64,000 bases of DNA, from positions 5,604,413 through 5,668,412 of the forward strand of contig OX438751.1 in assembly GCA_949316235.1 (NCBI GenBank), given 5' to 3'. Positions 1 through 12,797 of the stretch are shown here, piece by piece. This DNA comes from Oegoconia quadripuncta (lineage: Eukaryota > Arthropoda > Insecta > Lepidoptera > Autostichidae). Made by a program: the position numbers and the translations under genes. The first letter of the stretch is position 1. Each line of letters starts with the position of its first letter. The notes under the pieces were generated by a model. That model saw only the letters and a program-made list of their open reading frames with translations, was not told the DNA's origin and did not search any database.

Positions 1-507
1 CAGATACGTTATTGATCGGCATTTGGCATATTTTTCGATTAATTTTAAAGGCTAAATTCACATCTAAAACATGTATACTTTAGACATCTATAGGGTCCAG
101 CCTATAAGTAATTCCTATGTTACATAAATCGTCAATGGCTTAAAAGTTTTCGTGAATTCTAAATAGAGCATTACCTAGTTAGTATTTAAGAAGTTTAATT
201 ACTTTACTCTTAACAGCAAAGTATATGCAGAGTTTAAGTTGGTATTTCTTTTCATTTTATTACTTCTTCCAACTCATTACGACTTTTTTGATATACTGCT
301 TTTCAACGCTCTCATCTAAACATTTTATTTTTGTAGCGCAAAGGCCGAAATGCGCAAGCGAAATGAGAGCACTCCATTTTTAAATATTTTATTCTATCAT
401 CCATAATTCATCATTATGATTTTATATTACGCTAAACTATTCCTTTTTCAAATAGCTATTTAAGTATTTAAATAATTTAAGTATTTCTAGGATTTTATAT
501 AGCTTTA
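1..507. other. AT-rich sequence, nothing recognised
   Basis: No convincing coding potential, RNA gene or repeat is seen, only AT-rich single-copy-looking DNA. Confidence 0.5.
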
Positions 508-690
508 TGGTGTGGTCAGAGATATCCCAAACATTAGTGTCTAGGTGTTCAAAATATTAATAGTTTAATGCTTGAACTAACATCCACGGTTCACCTCACG
601 AAATTTACAGAAATGCATACGTGACAAGTGTGACCATTGCCGTTAATACATGCAAATATATAGATGTTTTTTGGTGCAAAGCCCATATTA
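508..690 (-). repeat. Rep-E fragment (TTTGGGATATCTCTG family)
   Basis: It reads GGTCAGAGATATCCCAAACATTAG, then ACATCCACGGTTCACCT, then TAGATGTTTTTTGGTG. The same order of words occurs near 4.8, 13.3, 45.5, 51.7, 52.3 and 60.7 kb, so it is a dispersed non-coding repeat. It is probably the non-coding part of a retrotransposon, with the class not established. Confidence 0.7.
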
Positions 691-1129
691 TTTTACATGC
701 CGAAGGGACATAACACTAAAGTAACTATGTATGTTATAAAGGCATGCTCTTATCCGTGTCTCCAAATATTTTTCAATTAATATTTTCAAGAATGTTAGGT
801 ACTCTAAAGAAATCAACACTTTTTGGGGTTATATTCTATTCCTAACGATTCCTTAATCCACTACACCATGCTATTATTACAGCGACAACAATAATTCAAG
901 CTCAACTCCCTTACAAAGTCCATTTAGTTACTCGACATAATTCAAAGTGGGAACTCTGTCAAAACATCTTAAGCTACCCCTGCCTCCCTTGCCACATAAT
1001 TAATGTACATTAACACCTAAGATGAGGTAGGTGGGTGTTTTATAATAATCGCATAATGCGGGGCGAGAGTGAGCTCCAGACGTTTGTGGTTACGTTATAG
1101 GGGCGATTGGGTTACAATTACACACGGCT
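691..1129. other. AT-rich spacer, nothing recognised
   Basis: No gene or repeat could be assigned. Open frames starting near 1090-1107 run into repeat-derived sequence. Confidence 0.45.
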
Positions 1130-1345
1130 TGTAAGGTTGGCCAGCAAATATGCTTCTTTTCCCACAGATAAGCAAATATTTTTTCTTGCCGAAGCCGTAG
1201 TTTGGACATACTGTGTTCGAGGCGGGCACTATATTTACCCGACTGCCCAAGAAAGGAGGGTAATGTTTTCCGAGTGTATGTATGTATGTCCATTCATTTG
1301 GCGCAACTGTAACCTAAACGGCTTGAGCAATTTCGAAGTGCATGG
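1130..1345 (+). repeat. Old LINE tail pieces (Rep-D and related)
   Basis: Two recognisable pieces are present. TTTCCCACAGATAAG..GCCGAAGCCGTAGTTTGGACAT resembles 19690-19750 (reading TTTCCCTCAGATGAA..CCGAAGCGGTAGTAGCTTGGACAT). TTTACCCGACTGCCCAAG..GGAGGGTAATGTTT is the reverse complement of the piece at 26690-26735. The 89-residue open frame over this stretch is therefore repeat-derived. Confidence 0.55.
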
Positions 1346-1674
1346 TGTCGTTTATGATAAAAAATCTTTAGTTTAGTATAACACCTAGATTGGCAGACAA
1401 ATGCATAAGCCCTATAATTAATTCCAAGAGATTTAAGTTTACATTCAATGAATAATATTATAGGGATGTCTTAAAACTTGGAGTTTGAAGTTGCATGACT
1501 GGTAATGAGAATCAAAGGATTCCTCATCATCCTAGTCCGCTTTAGCATTCTTTCTCATTGTTTAGTATTAAGTAATATAAACAGACGATTTCTCATGCGT
1601 GGAATTCGTTTATATGTACAATTTCTTTATCCCGCGGGTACTACTTACGTCATTGGGTTAAAAAGTGGGTTACG

Positions 1675-1760
1675 TCCAATTCCGCGGTACATTCTACCTG
1701 TTGTGTACCAAATTTCAGCCAAATCCGTTCAATAGTTTCATGGTAATTGAGCACCAAATA
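1675..1760 (+). repeat. Rep-H fragment
   Basis: ACATTCTACCTGTTGTGTACC followed by AAATTTCAGCCAAATCCGTTC matches the internal part of the better-preserved copy at 1836-2021. Confidence 0.6.
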
Positions 1761-1835
1761 AGCTATAAGTAAATAAGTTATAAACATACGATAAGATATT
1801 TAAAAATATTTTGAAAAAATGTTTAAGCATATTGT

Positions 1836-2021
1836 GTACTAGCTTTCCGCCCGCGGATTCGCCTGCGTGGAATAACTTTATCGCGGAAATTTGTTAATCC
1901 AGGGTATATTCTACCTATATAGCAAATTTCATACAAATCCGTTCATCCGTTTCGCCGTGATTGAGCAACAAACAAACAAACAAACATCCAAACTGTCGCA
2001 TTTATAATATTAGTTAGATTA
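1836..2021 (+). repeat. Rep-H copy (CGCGGATTCGCCTGCGTGG family)
   Basis: This is a common lepidopteran-type repeat opening ACTAGCTTTCCGCCCGCGG. Next come TATATTCTACCTATATAGC, CAAATTTCATACAAATCCG and tandem CAAA units, and it ends ATTTATAATATTAGTTAG. Further copies are at 1675 and 19874, with an opposite-strand piece at 28628. Confidence 0.75.
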
Positions 2022-2368
2022 GTGAAACAATCTTCCTTCGCCATTTTGTTGTTATGATTATATTGACATAGAATATTATTCGATTTAATTTGTTGCTATT
2101 GGCTGTGCAATCTTCACAGCCGTGTGTGCTGGTGTAAGGCCCTTCATGAATATAAGATGTTGCGGTCTGTATTTCGTTGTCTCTCTAACACTTAACTTGG
2201 TGGATAAGATTCGTCGAGAGCGTATTCTTAACTCCCATCTGCCACTATGATTTTCTTCCATTCTTGCTTTTCACCAGTCGTCCTCGTATAAAAGTTAAGA
2301 ATGTCGTCACTAATAGCAATATGTGTCAGTTATAACATTTATATGCAAAATTGTAGGTATTTATTATA

Positions 2369-2485
2369 ATCGTCATCAGCCCATATGTATACTAGTTCTC
2401 TGTTAGACATAGGCCTCTCCCAAGGCCCGAGTCAAAACCCGAACCTCAGCTCCAGTCCAGTCGCTTCAGAACCACATCACGTTTA
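2369..2485 (-). mobile_element. LINE 3' tail fragment (RTE-like)
   Basis: ATCGTCATCAGCCCATATG followed by GTTAGACATAGGCCTCTCCC is the reverse complement of the GGCCTATG..GATGATGATG tail that ends several LINE remnants here (42.5, 46.8 kb). It is short and 5'-truncated. Confidence 0.55.
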
Positions 2486-3439
2486 CTTTTGCTAATAATA
2501 AAACAATTAATAAATCAAAAATAACATATTGTAAAATCGTCATAACATACAATTACCGCTCGTTCACAATGCCGACTCCATAGAGAAGAATGAGCAAGAA
2601 ACTTAGGTGTTGCTCAAATGAGCCTTAGAATTTTTACAGTCGACAAAGACAAAGGAAAATAATAGACTGAATATCGCCGAACGGTTAACCATGTATCCTT
2701 TATCATCGAAATAATCAGAAAAATAATAGCTTTTTGTACATAGTTTCCATAGTTTACCAAAATATTATTTTATAAGCTAAATTTCATTTTAGCTAATTAA
2801 TTAACTAATTGTTAATCGATTGAATCAACGAATTCGTACTTTTTCCAAAATATCCGATCAACGCCACCTTTCACTTCTGTATACCTATTGCCACTCATCC
2901 ATCACACCCCCACTCTGTGCAGAATATAATGAAATGAACATAACCTTTTTATTCTTTTCTACAAGCTTAAAGGCTCTCCTTTACCGAGACTATAAAATGA
3001 TACAAATAGTTTATATATAAATTTAAAAAATATAATTTGTTAGCTGCTTTTCTCTTTGTATCATGTAATTAGATATTAGGGATGTGCTCGACTGTAGTTG
3101 ATAATTACAAACCACAAATATGTGAATGCTATAAAATAAATGTCATTCATTTTGACAAGTGCAATTGTGCTATAACAGTATTATTTATTTCATCACTTTA
3201 TTTGTCAAAGTGCTACTGAAACAATATGTAATTAAACAATTTATCTAACAGAGGGGGGTACTTAGCTAAATAATTCAGAGGAACCCTTGTCCTATTAATC
3301 ATGATGCCGACTGATAAGGGATAAGTGATAATTTGTAGAAGAGAACTTGTGAACAACTTGTGTTTAATCGGTTTACGTTAGGTTTGTTGGGATCATTCTG
3401 CAATGAGTTTCATATTAGCTTCGACAATCATCGAATAAA
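2486..3439. other. AT-rich sequence, nothing recognised
   Basis: There is no supportable gene. The open frame at 2820-3020 is short, AT-driven and has no recognisable feature. Confidence 0.45.
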
Positions 3440-3697
3440 TTGTAATATAGAATTAGAATAAGTGTAATATAGAATAGTATTGTGATCGGGTCTGTTTCCG
3501 TGTTCTTTTATAATATAACCTTTTTTCTCTTTAGTCCGTGTATCCATTAATTAAGTGATATTCTCCTTTTTCTTCACCGTATTGTAATATAGAATTACAA
3601 ATGGAGGGCGTGTTCTGGTCTATTTCCGAGTTATTTTTTATTTTAACCTTTTTCTATTCCGTGTACCTATTAATTAAGTGATATTCTCCTTTATCTA
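3440..3697. repeat. Degenerate tandem duplication, ~120-bp unit
   Basis: TGTAATATAGAAT recurs at 3440, 3463 and 3583. The block ATTAATTAAGTGATATTCTCC occurs in both units (near 3548 and 3671), each after a GTGTA-C-TATT type lead. It is a two-unit diverged tandem duplication. Confidence 0.65.
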
Positions 3698-4155
3698 CAA
3701 TAAAAATCTATATTCTATTAGAAATAGTTGTTACCTATACATTTATATCATTATCATTAAGAATTTTTACAGTCTTTTACAATTTTCTTTTTACCCTTGC
3801 CCATAGCTTGTCATACCATACGACATTTCATTTCACGCATTTTCTTTGGTTTATTCTCATTCTTATAAGTATTATGGTTCCAATAATATTTAGGCACCGT
3901 TTGCTCGTACCTAATCATAGATTTTTTGCTGTCTCACTCTGGGTTTAAGCAAATATAGGTACATAGAAAGCTCTTAGTCTAGATACCCTTCAGGTTCAGC
4001 AAGATTTGGAACAATTTTTTTGTTCATGAGTTTGTATTTTTTTTTGGAAATATTAACTTATATTAAAGATTAACTTATATAACTTACCAACCAACCATCC
4101 AATATTGGTTAAATTGAAATATACTAGTCTACATAATGATACTTATCTATACACG

Positions 4156-4307
4156 ACATTGGAACCTTCAAGAAACGAGCCTACACCTTCCTCAAAGGCC
4201 GGCAACGCATCTGTGACCCTTTTGGTGTTGCGGGTGTCCACGGGCGGCGGTGATTGCTTTCCATCAGGTGACCCGCATGCTCGTTTTCCGCCCTCTCATA
4301 TAAAAAA
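4156..4307 (+). mobile_element. 5'-truncated LINE tail, copy 2 of LINE-a
   Basis: Only the last ~150 bp of the element are present, from ACATTGGAACCTTCAAG to CCGCCCTCTCATATAAAAAAA. It differs from the 43.2-kb copy at about 3 of 145 positions. ATACACG occurs at 4149-4155 and 4308-4314, a likely 7-bp target-site duplication. The reading frame would give the C-terminal peptide [18 protein letters not shown] of the reverse-transcriptase protein. Confidence 0.85.
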
Positions 4308-4787
4308 ATACACGTACTTATATTTTTACATATTTCATATTTATAGATTTCTTCAGTTTATCAGCCTTAATCTACTACTTTTACTACATATAAATATGTA
4401 AATCAGAAGAACTTAGATATACTTACCTATCTCTCGAAATAGGTACCTACTATTTGCACCCCAGCTCATTTAAGATGAGGGTGGGGGTGCTACAGTCTGT
4501 GATTCAGACGCATAGATTCGCCGTTTTCATTGCTTTGACAGTGTGTGCGAGGGAGATGCTGACAATTCGACAATGGGAGTAAAGGAGACAGTGAATTTAA
4601 GGGTTGAGTGTTTGAAACATATGCTGATACTATAGATGTATAAGTTCAAGATGCGGCAGCAATAAATAAATTCAAATACATACTTGAGAAGTGGAAGCAT
4701 AATGTATCAATATTTTTTATGATCACTGTCAAAAGCTGCAAGTAAAAAAATAACGTAATACAATTCATATATACCGCCACTAACTCT

Positions 4788-4972
4788 ATCCCAAATAGGG
4801 TGGCTATTGATTTCCCAAACATTAGCGTTTGGGTATTACAAACATTATAAAAGTTAAGGTTTGAAACAAAATCCGCCATTCACTTTTCGAAATACATAAA
4901 TGCACACGTAGCAGGGGGCGAGCCCCATAGGTGCCTTTTACGACATTCACGGGAAGAGACTGCTCACGGGTT
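4788..4972 (-). repeat. Rep-E fragment
   Basis: It runs from ATCCCAAATAGGGTGGC, through AACATTAGCGTTTGGGT and the AATGCACACGTAGCAGGGG block, to CCTTTTACGACATTCACGGG. This is the same family as 508 and 60661. Confidence 0.7.
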
Positions 4973-5584
4973 AGTTAAGTCACACAGCACAAAATTACAA
5001 CAGTTACTGTAATGCCGACACGTGAATTTTATTCTTCAGTAAAATTCAACAAAATTTACAACACACTAAATCGTACGAACGAACACACACCTGATCCGAC
5101 CCAAAAGCCCTCACGTGTAAATTATTAACAATATCAACTTAACAAATAGTTCCTTCAACGGCATTTTAATCAGTGTCCTAACTTCTTGATTAATGTACCC
5201 CTAAACAATTTATCGTCGAAATATTTATAATTACTCTCGCGAAATTAAATGGTCGTACATTAGTCAACGTCAAGATGTAGGACCGCGGCCCCCGATTTGT
5301 CACCTCACCAGAGCCAGTTTAATTCGACGCTAATTGAGCCCTGAAGTTTGTTTCCCCTGAACTTGTAGTACCTACCTGTTGTTAGTACGGCAATTTTCGA
5401 CTTGGTAGTTACGGGTGCTAGTTTAGGAACTGTGAAGTAATTAATATCAGTTAACGCTTTGAATTATTCATTTCGGTTAATACAAAGCAGTTTAGGGAAG
5501 TTAGATTATTTCATTAAATATTTCCTTACTTATAATACTTGAATTTCTTTGCAGAAATTTAAATTCACAAAGATTTGAGTAGCT

Positions 5585-5668
5585 ACAAAAAAAGAAATGG
5601 GACCAATCAGTGAACCTTGAGGCACGCCACACCTATTAAAGAGAAAGGTTTACAGTGTAATTAAAAAT
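5585..5668 (-). pseudogene. Non-LTR reverse-transcriptase fragment (GVPQGS motif)
   Basis: On the minus strand the frame reads LFNRCGVPQGSLIGPIS, the conserved reverse-transcriptase block around GVPQGS-x-x-GP. A stop lies seven codons upstream and similarity fades on both sides, so it is a dead scrap of a LINE (Jockey/CR1-like style). It is too short to assign to a clade. Confidence 0.6.
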
Positions 5669-7597
5669 TTAGTTTAGAAAAATACAAATTCAAAAATGGA
5701 GCATTACCAGACTCATCAACTGTACACTTCTCTGTTTTATAAATGTTTGATTTGAAAAGGCCTTCTTTAATGTATTTTTTAAACTCTTCCTTCTCTTAAT
5801 TAGTCAGGGAATAAACAAGTGGCACATTAGCTCTCGGAATAATTACACAACGCTTGTTCCAAACTCTTTTGTTTTTTTCTTTTTTAATCTGCATTACTTC
5901 CCCGGCTACGGTTTGCGGTGAAGAATTTAAAAAACATTTGCAAAATTGGATTGCATTTTGATGCAATTAAAAACGTAACAAAATGACAGTGAAGAAGATT
6001 GAGATAAATGATTGTTTATAAATTAGAACAAGGTTTTACTTTATAGAGACATAAAGAAAGATTTTAAATAGATCTATGATGTTGATTTGTCAATTAGTAC
6101 CTATAACTGTAAAAATTTTAGTGAGACTGAGTAACATGAAGTAGAGAAAAAAGCTTCCACTATTATACCTATATACAAAAGCATGATATTGCAAGAATAG
6201 AATTAAAAGTATAAACAGTTCACAATTGCTATTCTCGGGCCAAATGTTCTCAACTTTCCATTCAAAGCCCCTCTGATTACTTCTTAAAGCCTTTTCCTAT
6301 TTAAAAATAGCAAAAGACATCTTAAGACCAGTTAAAAGCGAGTCGCTTCGTCTAATTGGATTCCTTAGGCAATTTCAAGTTACAATGCTGACAATATGCA
6401 AATGATGCAGCCAAAAAAATCCTTGATTTCTTTTTCAGACTTTTCTGTCATCCTTATGGACGAATAACCTGATACAAATAGTAGTAAAGGTAATTTTATT
6501 CTTGTTAAGATATATTTGAAGACAATAATAGTTAGGTATATATCAATAATATTTTACCTATATTGTATAATAAAATGTAGTGATGTAACTGTAAGCAGCG
6601 AGAACTACAAATACATTATAATGCGGTTGTTTTTAATAAATGTCACTATACTTATTATTTTTCCTCGCGCAGATTTGAATGTATAGAAATATACGAGTAC
6701 GTTGTTAAGTACTTACCAGTAATTATAATTTAAAACTATTTCAAATAGTTACTTTACAATAAAAACAGTTCATTACATTATAGATCACAAATTACAAAGA
6801 TAATCATAACATAAATATCCATGATATAGTATTGAAGGTAAATAATATAATAGCAATACGATCCATAAAACTAACACTACATCTCTCAAAACCAATTCTT
6901 CGTACAAGATTCCAGACTTCAAGTATTCCGTCCACACAACCTGGGGGGTGGAAATCTAAGCGGTCCATAAGGAAAGGGGGGAGTCCATGCCAAGTGGTGG
7001 GAGGAGGGTGTCACTGCCCGGGGGGACTGAATCAAGGAGTGCTACGTGCTCTGAGTTTAATTAAGGACTCCAAAGAGTCTTGGGATGCTTCGATTTTTAG
7101 TAGCATTCCCTTTTAATTCGTTAAACACGTACTTCAGTGAAATGGAATTTCTTGTAATTGACAGTAAAAACTGGGGCAACTGATTTAAAAACTATCGAGG
7201 AATTTATTTATTACCTCATATATTATTAAGTAATAGAAAATACTTGCAATAAGATCTGACATAGCTAGTATTTTCTAAGTGATCATAAGACTCTCGGAAT
7301 ACAATACCTAAATGTATATCTGCAAGATGTGCTAAATTTTATATATGAATGATGAAACTTTTTGAAATGATAAAAATTTGGCAAGAACATCAAGGAAACT
7401 ATCGCAAAATCGTGGAAGAAGAATGAAATGAAAATTTAAACTCGCGTAATCGCGAAACAGTATTTAAATAGGTAAAGGGCTTTAGACAAAACTCAAATAA
7501 TTATATATGTTACTAATTATTTAGGTAATAAGAAAACTTGGAAGTAAAAGATAACAACTGTTCAGCGACATTTAGGTTGTTTACTTTTAATGTGGAA
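5669..7597. other. AT-rich sequence, no gene found
   Basis: No coding exon, RNA gene or clear transposon is recognised over about 1.9 kb. A small GC-rich patch at 6935-7035 contains GGGG/CCCC runs without identifiable function. Confidence 0.4.
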
Positions 7598-7750
7598 ACA
7601 CATGTTGTATGTTTTACTTTAAAATAATTTAATTTTACTTACATATAGTTTGGATATAAAAGACGTGTTGACATAAGACACATGTTGTTTGGTTTACTTT
7701 AAAATAATTTAATTTTACTCACATATTGTTTGGACATAAAAGACGTGTCG
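7598..7750. repeat. Tandem duplication, 80-bp unit x2
   Basis: ACACATGTTGT starts at 7598 and again at 7678. Each is followed by TTTACTTTAAAATAATTTAA and ends with AAAAGACGTGT. The units differ at only a few positions. Confidence 0.85.
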
Positions 7751-7989
7751 TTTCAGAGATTCTTCTTCCTTCTTTTCTTAACCATAACACCTTACGAAGC
7801 AATGTGTTTTATAATAAAAAACATGTTTTATATTAAAAAAGTGATATAATGTACTATACCTACATAGAAAAAGGATCTTTGTGACTCTACCCCTGTATTT
7901 GTATTCACTACCCACTCACATATGACTTTAGCCAGTGTAAAGCAAGATTGTTGCTAACTTCAGCCATGATCAATCGATCGTGAACTATA

Positions 7990-8100
7990 ATTAACACGTT
8001 AACTGCCGCGACGCAGACACAATTTAAAATCAATTGTTTGCGGTCACCGGTGACCGGCGCGGCGCTCAAAAGCTTAAAATAAGGCTGTATTTGGTGATTC
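7990..8100 (+). repeat. Rep-G copy
   Basis: ACTGCCGCGACGCAGAC, CAATTGTTTGCGGTCACC and GGCGCTCAAAAGCTT follow each other. A related copy lies at 60128-60200 (GCCGCGACGAAGA, ATTGTTTGCGGTCACC, GGTGCTCAAAGACTT). It is a dispersed non-coding repeat; the class is not known. Confidence 0.6.
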
Positions 8101-9996
8101 CAATAATGATAATGATGACTCAGTAGGTAAGGCACGCTCTCTTCATAAATGTAATAAGTATGAAAACATGATAAATATCAACAATGATACTGGTAGAATT
8201 TTTTCTCTAGTGATAATATTCCTACCTAACCAATAAAAAATAATACCACCACTTTGTGATAAAGCAGAATTTTACTTTGACTTCGTATTTTACGAACAAA
8301 ACAGTACGAAACATCACAAACCAGATTTATATTTTATTTCTCCACGATACACGTAACGCGATCTCACTGGGGATGGCAACAGAGAAATCAGATTCGAGAT
8401 TTTTTTCTCACGCGAAAAAATGACAGTTGAATTTGTATGCAGGGAGGTCGTCTGCCTCACTCCGATATAATATTAGACACTCCCAAGAGAGAGAGATAAT
8501 TAAATTAATGTCCTCGGCCCTCTTTGGCCCCATGTTTCGTTGCTAGTAACCTGATACCTGCATTGTTTTCACTCAGAACTCCGGATCAGTTAGATGGTGT
8601 ATTTCTATTTCTAATTTGAAATTTTTTTCGTCACATTGTTTATTTGAACGCAAACGTAGCGTTTATAATGCAAATATCACTATCCGAATAATTAGCTACA
8701 AAATTTTCATCAAAAAATAATACGATATCGTTGTGCACGTTTATAGCTACCTCTAATATTGAATAATTATTGTGTTTGAAACTATTACCGAAACTATAAG
8801 CTATTATCCGAAAAAAAATAACTAATAATTTAGACTGGTTTCTAAAAAGGTGATATAGTTAAATCTGTGGGCGTAAGTAAAGTACCCTCCATCACCCCTA
8901 AACGAGCGATACCACTTAACTCTGTCCTAACTAGAAATAACCCATGTGCAACCCGAGAGCTGCGAGCGACGCACGCGCCACCTAATTCAATAAACACATT
9001 ATCACGATTAGCTAGTGAGCCCCCCGCAGCGTTCGAATCGACCCGAGCGGAACCGGAGTCGCACGAAGTACTCCCGAAGGGATCGACGTCAGATTTCGTC
9101 ACTATAGTTAATATTTGGTGGAGACATTTGCCAAAAGTTCTCTTTGTTATTGAAAACATTAACTTTTGAAGGATAGAGTCGATGCACGCATTCGATGAAT
9201 TTGTTAAAATATTTATATTCTCTTGTTCTAGTAATACTATTTTCAATGTAATTGTTAAAATTATTTAGATCCTACTCTTTACACTACTTCAAATTAGCAC
9301 TAACTTTGAAAGGATTATCGAGTATGTTACTGTGTTATTCAACCGTGCTGCAAAATACTAATGGTAGCAATGACTGCACTGTACCATAGTCATTCATTTA
9401 AATGTCACAGATACGGAAAACAATAACGTTCTTTAATGTTTTAATAAACAAAGTTGCCTATATTATATCGAGCAAAGTTCACTTCCTTTACACTCTTAGG
9501 TTCTTTACATACTCGTATTTGTACTTCAGTAATTACATTAACTAACAACGTTAGCGTCTGTTAACAAACAACCAACAATTTCCTTTTTAAAACCACCGGT
9601 TTTGAAATCAACGATTATCAAAAAAATGTAAAATTATTTATACTATAACCTTAAATTAGTCATCTTGAACTTTACGTAAATTTCGGGACTTAAAACTGAA
9701 AAGTTATAGTGCTGTAACATTAGGTCAAATACTTGTGCAACTAATTTGTGCAAAGTTGTGTAAATAGTATTGACCTTTCACTGTTGAAACCATTCACGAG
9801 ATTAGGGGTCACGAAATGCTGGTCAAATGCACGTGTCGGATGCACCCTACAGCAGGATGTGATTATTTAAACAATAAATTTAATTGTAAATTGGCCTTCT
9901 GTATTGTACTCCTGTATTAGAGTGTTTACAGTACATTTGCTAAACTACAGTGCTACATTTCAATTAGTTTTTTGAAAAAGAATTGTTTAGTATTGC
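8101..9996. other. Single-copy-looking DNA with GC-richer patches
   Basis: Patches at 8440-8600 and 8865-9120 are GC-richer than their surroundings. The second is open on both strands (100 codons +, 134 codons -, neither with a recognisable domain or a clear ATG context). The minus frame opens with a TTG. I see no repeat or family match, so these could be conserved non-coding DNA or eroded transposon. Confidence 0.35.
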
Positions 9997-10026
9997 AAAA
10001 CATAACTAACTCCTTTCATCACATAG

Positions 10027-10056
10027 TTTACTTTAGTAACTTATTGGTAATCTGTG
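10027..10056 (+). repeat. 30-bp module flanked by ACATAG direct repeats
   Basis: The segment starting TTTACTTTAGTAAC and ending TAATCTGTG is bracketed by ACATAG at 10021-10026 and 10057-10062. Its last 29 bases recur with one mismatch at 60518-60546, where they sit between a different direct repeat (CCACTAC). It starts with a TTACT-TT-AGTAA hairpin. Confidence 0.6.
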
Positions 10057-10062
10057 ACATAG

Positions 10063-11524
10063 TATTAAATGCACTTAGCAAGTCAGTTCGCAAGAGCAAA
10101 ACTCATTTGTACTTAAAGTTTGATATTCATCTACTAGTAAGCTCATGTTATGGTCATCATCTTCATCATCATTGCATGGGTATTATGCTTCCCAACAGAA
10201 TGTGAGGCTCTGGGTGAACCTCGCTATTCAGGGAGGCAATGCCGCTCGTTAGCCTACTTGAAACTCTTCCGGTCGTTCAAGACCCGGAATAAATATTTTA
10301 TTTATTTAATTAGTTAATATATTATGGTAATTGTTAATTGGTTGAGTTTATATATTATTAGCTACAAATAGAAACTAAGGGATATAAGTAACCATGTTAT
10401 AAATCTCAAAACGTGAATTACGTTATGTGGTTCTTTTAAAACAATACAAACACCTCTAAAGTAAAATGTTTTCTAAACAGAATGTTTGTTATTTCTCTAA
10501 CATGCTTTTTCAATTGTGACGATATACTTCGTGCACTTGATATACTCTATTAAACTCTATTGCACTCTATTAAATCGAATGGTTATTAATTTGATGCAAT
10601 TCACTGATTGGCACTCGCTGAGTGCAGGGTGTGGCACACGACAAACGCGTGCCTACTTTTTTCTTTCTTTTTTGATTAAAGCTATTTTTGGATTAGCGCT
10701 ATGAAGCTGTAACACACACACACAAATACAGAAATTACGTGACTGAAAAATATTGTAAACTAAGACTAGTAAATTATTTATCTCCCTATTTTAAATAACT
10801 TAGGGAATGTTCGCCTTTAAATATTTTTTTTTTAATTAAACACGTACGCGTTATGCTCCGAGTTCGAAAACAAACCACGCATACTATAATCAAATTGCTT
10901 TATTTTGATTGGCCCGCGCTCGCTTCGCGCGCTTTCTGAGTGTTTTGATTCGATGACTACACTCTAGAGCCAAAGCCAGTTGTTCAAGTGCTTTCGCAAA
11001 ACGTTACATACAACTGTGCGACCCTGGTGAGGTGAATAACGTTATTGTTGAAATGACCACTATTTTCATAGCAATAAAGTTCAGGATTGCTTTCGTAGAA
11101 TTTATCGTAAATGGATTTTGGTTCTAGACACATGTGGACCAGTGCAATTGAAGTGAAAGAATAACAAGTCAAGAGTGAGTGCATTTGTTAAAATCATAAA
11201 ATTTCAATGTTTTAACAATTTTGTTTAATAGTGATATATTGAGAACATCTTGGCCGTCTTGTAAGTACCTATAAGGTAGAATTGTATCAAATGTGTGGAC
11301 AACAGGTCAGGATTGGTGTGATCCTTGGAATACGTGGACCGGAGGGAGGAAAAGTTTTCAAAGTCTAAAGCAAAACTATGAAAATAATAAAATTGGTACT
11401 TAATACACTAACAACGAAATAAATAGATACATACATACTAGATGCTGACTAAATATTAACACAAAATTTGGCTTCGTTTTTTAATTCCTTTCAAAGCAAC
11501 CTTTCCCTCAAAACAATATTACCC
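10063..11524. other. AT-rich sequence, possible old LINE scrap near 10.2 kb
   Basis: Around 10150-10290, a run of TCATC repeats, GGGAGGCAATGCCGCTCG and a final AATAAATATTTTATTTATT suggest an eroded retrotransposon end. This is not firm. The rest shows nothing recognisable; the palindrome-rich CGCTCGCTTCGCGCGC at 10919 is a short GC patch. Confidence 0.35.
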
Positions 11525-12440
11525 TTTCTACTAAAAAGGTATTATCAAATTCGATTTATAAATTTCGAAGAATATAGGTACAACAGGAAAACATAGCATC
11601 GAATTGAAAACCTGTTGAAGCCAATTAAATTGAATAGGGTGTGGAGATTTTAAAGAGGATCATGATAACCATATATACCTATTGAATGTTCAATCCATTT
11701 GCTATAGATAATTCATTAAATAAAATACTACAACTACCTTAAGGGTTAAGTACTATCCTATGAAATTAAAATGATTTAGATAGATCAATGTTTTAAAGTA
11801 CTACAAATAGTTTTGCATTGTGCAGATTATCCATGCGGATCACTGTTGGCCACCGCAAATCGTTTTAACGATTGTAAGTTGTCTGAGCAGCACAAAACTG
11901 TTAGCAACACTTTAAAATATCGGAATCTAATTCAACTACTGCTTGATATGTCCCGAGTCATGGATGTTTATATAAATATTTATTTCTACTAAAAAGGTAT
12001 TATCAAATTCGATTTATAAATTTCGAAGAATATAGGTACAACAGGAAAACATAGCATCGAATTGAAAACCTGTTGAAGCCAATTAAATTGAATAGGGTGT
12101 GGAGATTTTAAAGAGGATCATGATAACCATATATACCTATTGAATGTTCAATCCATTTGCTATAGATAATTCATTAAATAAAATACTACAACTACCTTAA
12201 GGGTTAAGTACTATCCTATGAAATGAAAATGATTTAGATAGATCAATGTTTTAAAGTACTACAAATAGTTTTGCATTGTGCAGATTATCCATGCGGATCA
12301 CTGTTGGCCACCGCAAATCGTTTTAACGATTGTAAGTTGTCTGAGCAGCACAAAACTGTTAGCAACACTTTAAAATATCGGAATCTAATTCAACTACTGC
12401 TTGATATGTCCCGAGTCATGGATGTTTATATAAATATTTA
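11525..12440. repeat. 458-bp tandem duplication, near-identical units
   Basis: Unit 1 is 11525-11982 and unit 2 is 11983-12440. I see one difference (GAAATTAAAATG versus GAAATGAAAATG). The right edge of each unit is the start of a SINE-C fragment (CCCGAGTCATGGATG), and only unit 2 continues into the rest of that SINE. The copy must be very recent. Confidence 0.95.
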
Positions 12441-12546
12441 TGTATGTTTATCCATTATCTAGTATACATAGCACAAGCTTGGCTTAGTTTCGGTGGTTTG
12501 GGACTGGATGATTGGTGTAAGTGTGCGAAATATATTTATTTATTTA
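12409..12546 (+). mobile_element. SINE-C, 5'-truncated copy
   Basis: This is the 3' half of the tRNA-derived SINE-C, from CCCGAGTCATGGATGTTT through TTTATCCATTATCTAGT and ACAAGCTTGGCTTAGTTT to the A/T-rich TATTTATTTATTTACA tail. Its first 32 bp are also at the end of duplication unit 1 (11951-11982). Confidence 0.8.
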
Positions 12547-12797
12547 CACATTCTCGTTATTCCCTGTTAAGGCTTTGTTTATGAGATATATAATTATTTA
12601 CTTGACTTCCAGCACCGTCTACTGTCAATTTGTGAGGTGTCCCCTTAAGTAATTTATATAATTCAACTAATTTCAAAATTACACTGTTAAGTTAAATTGC
12701 AATTTTAAGTGCAGAACGTTGCAACGAATTTCCTATAAAGTAGAAGGGCTAGCACAATGTATATAAAACAAACTCACTCTTTACAACAATAAACTCC

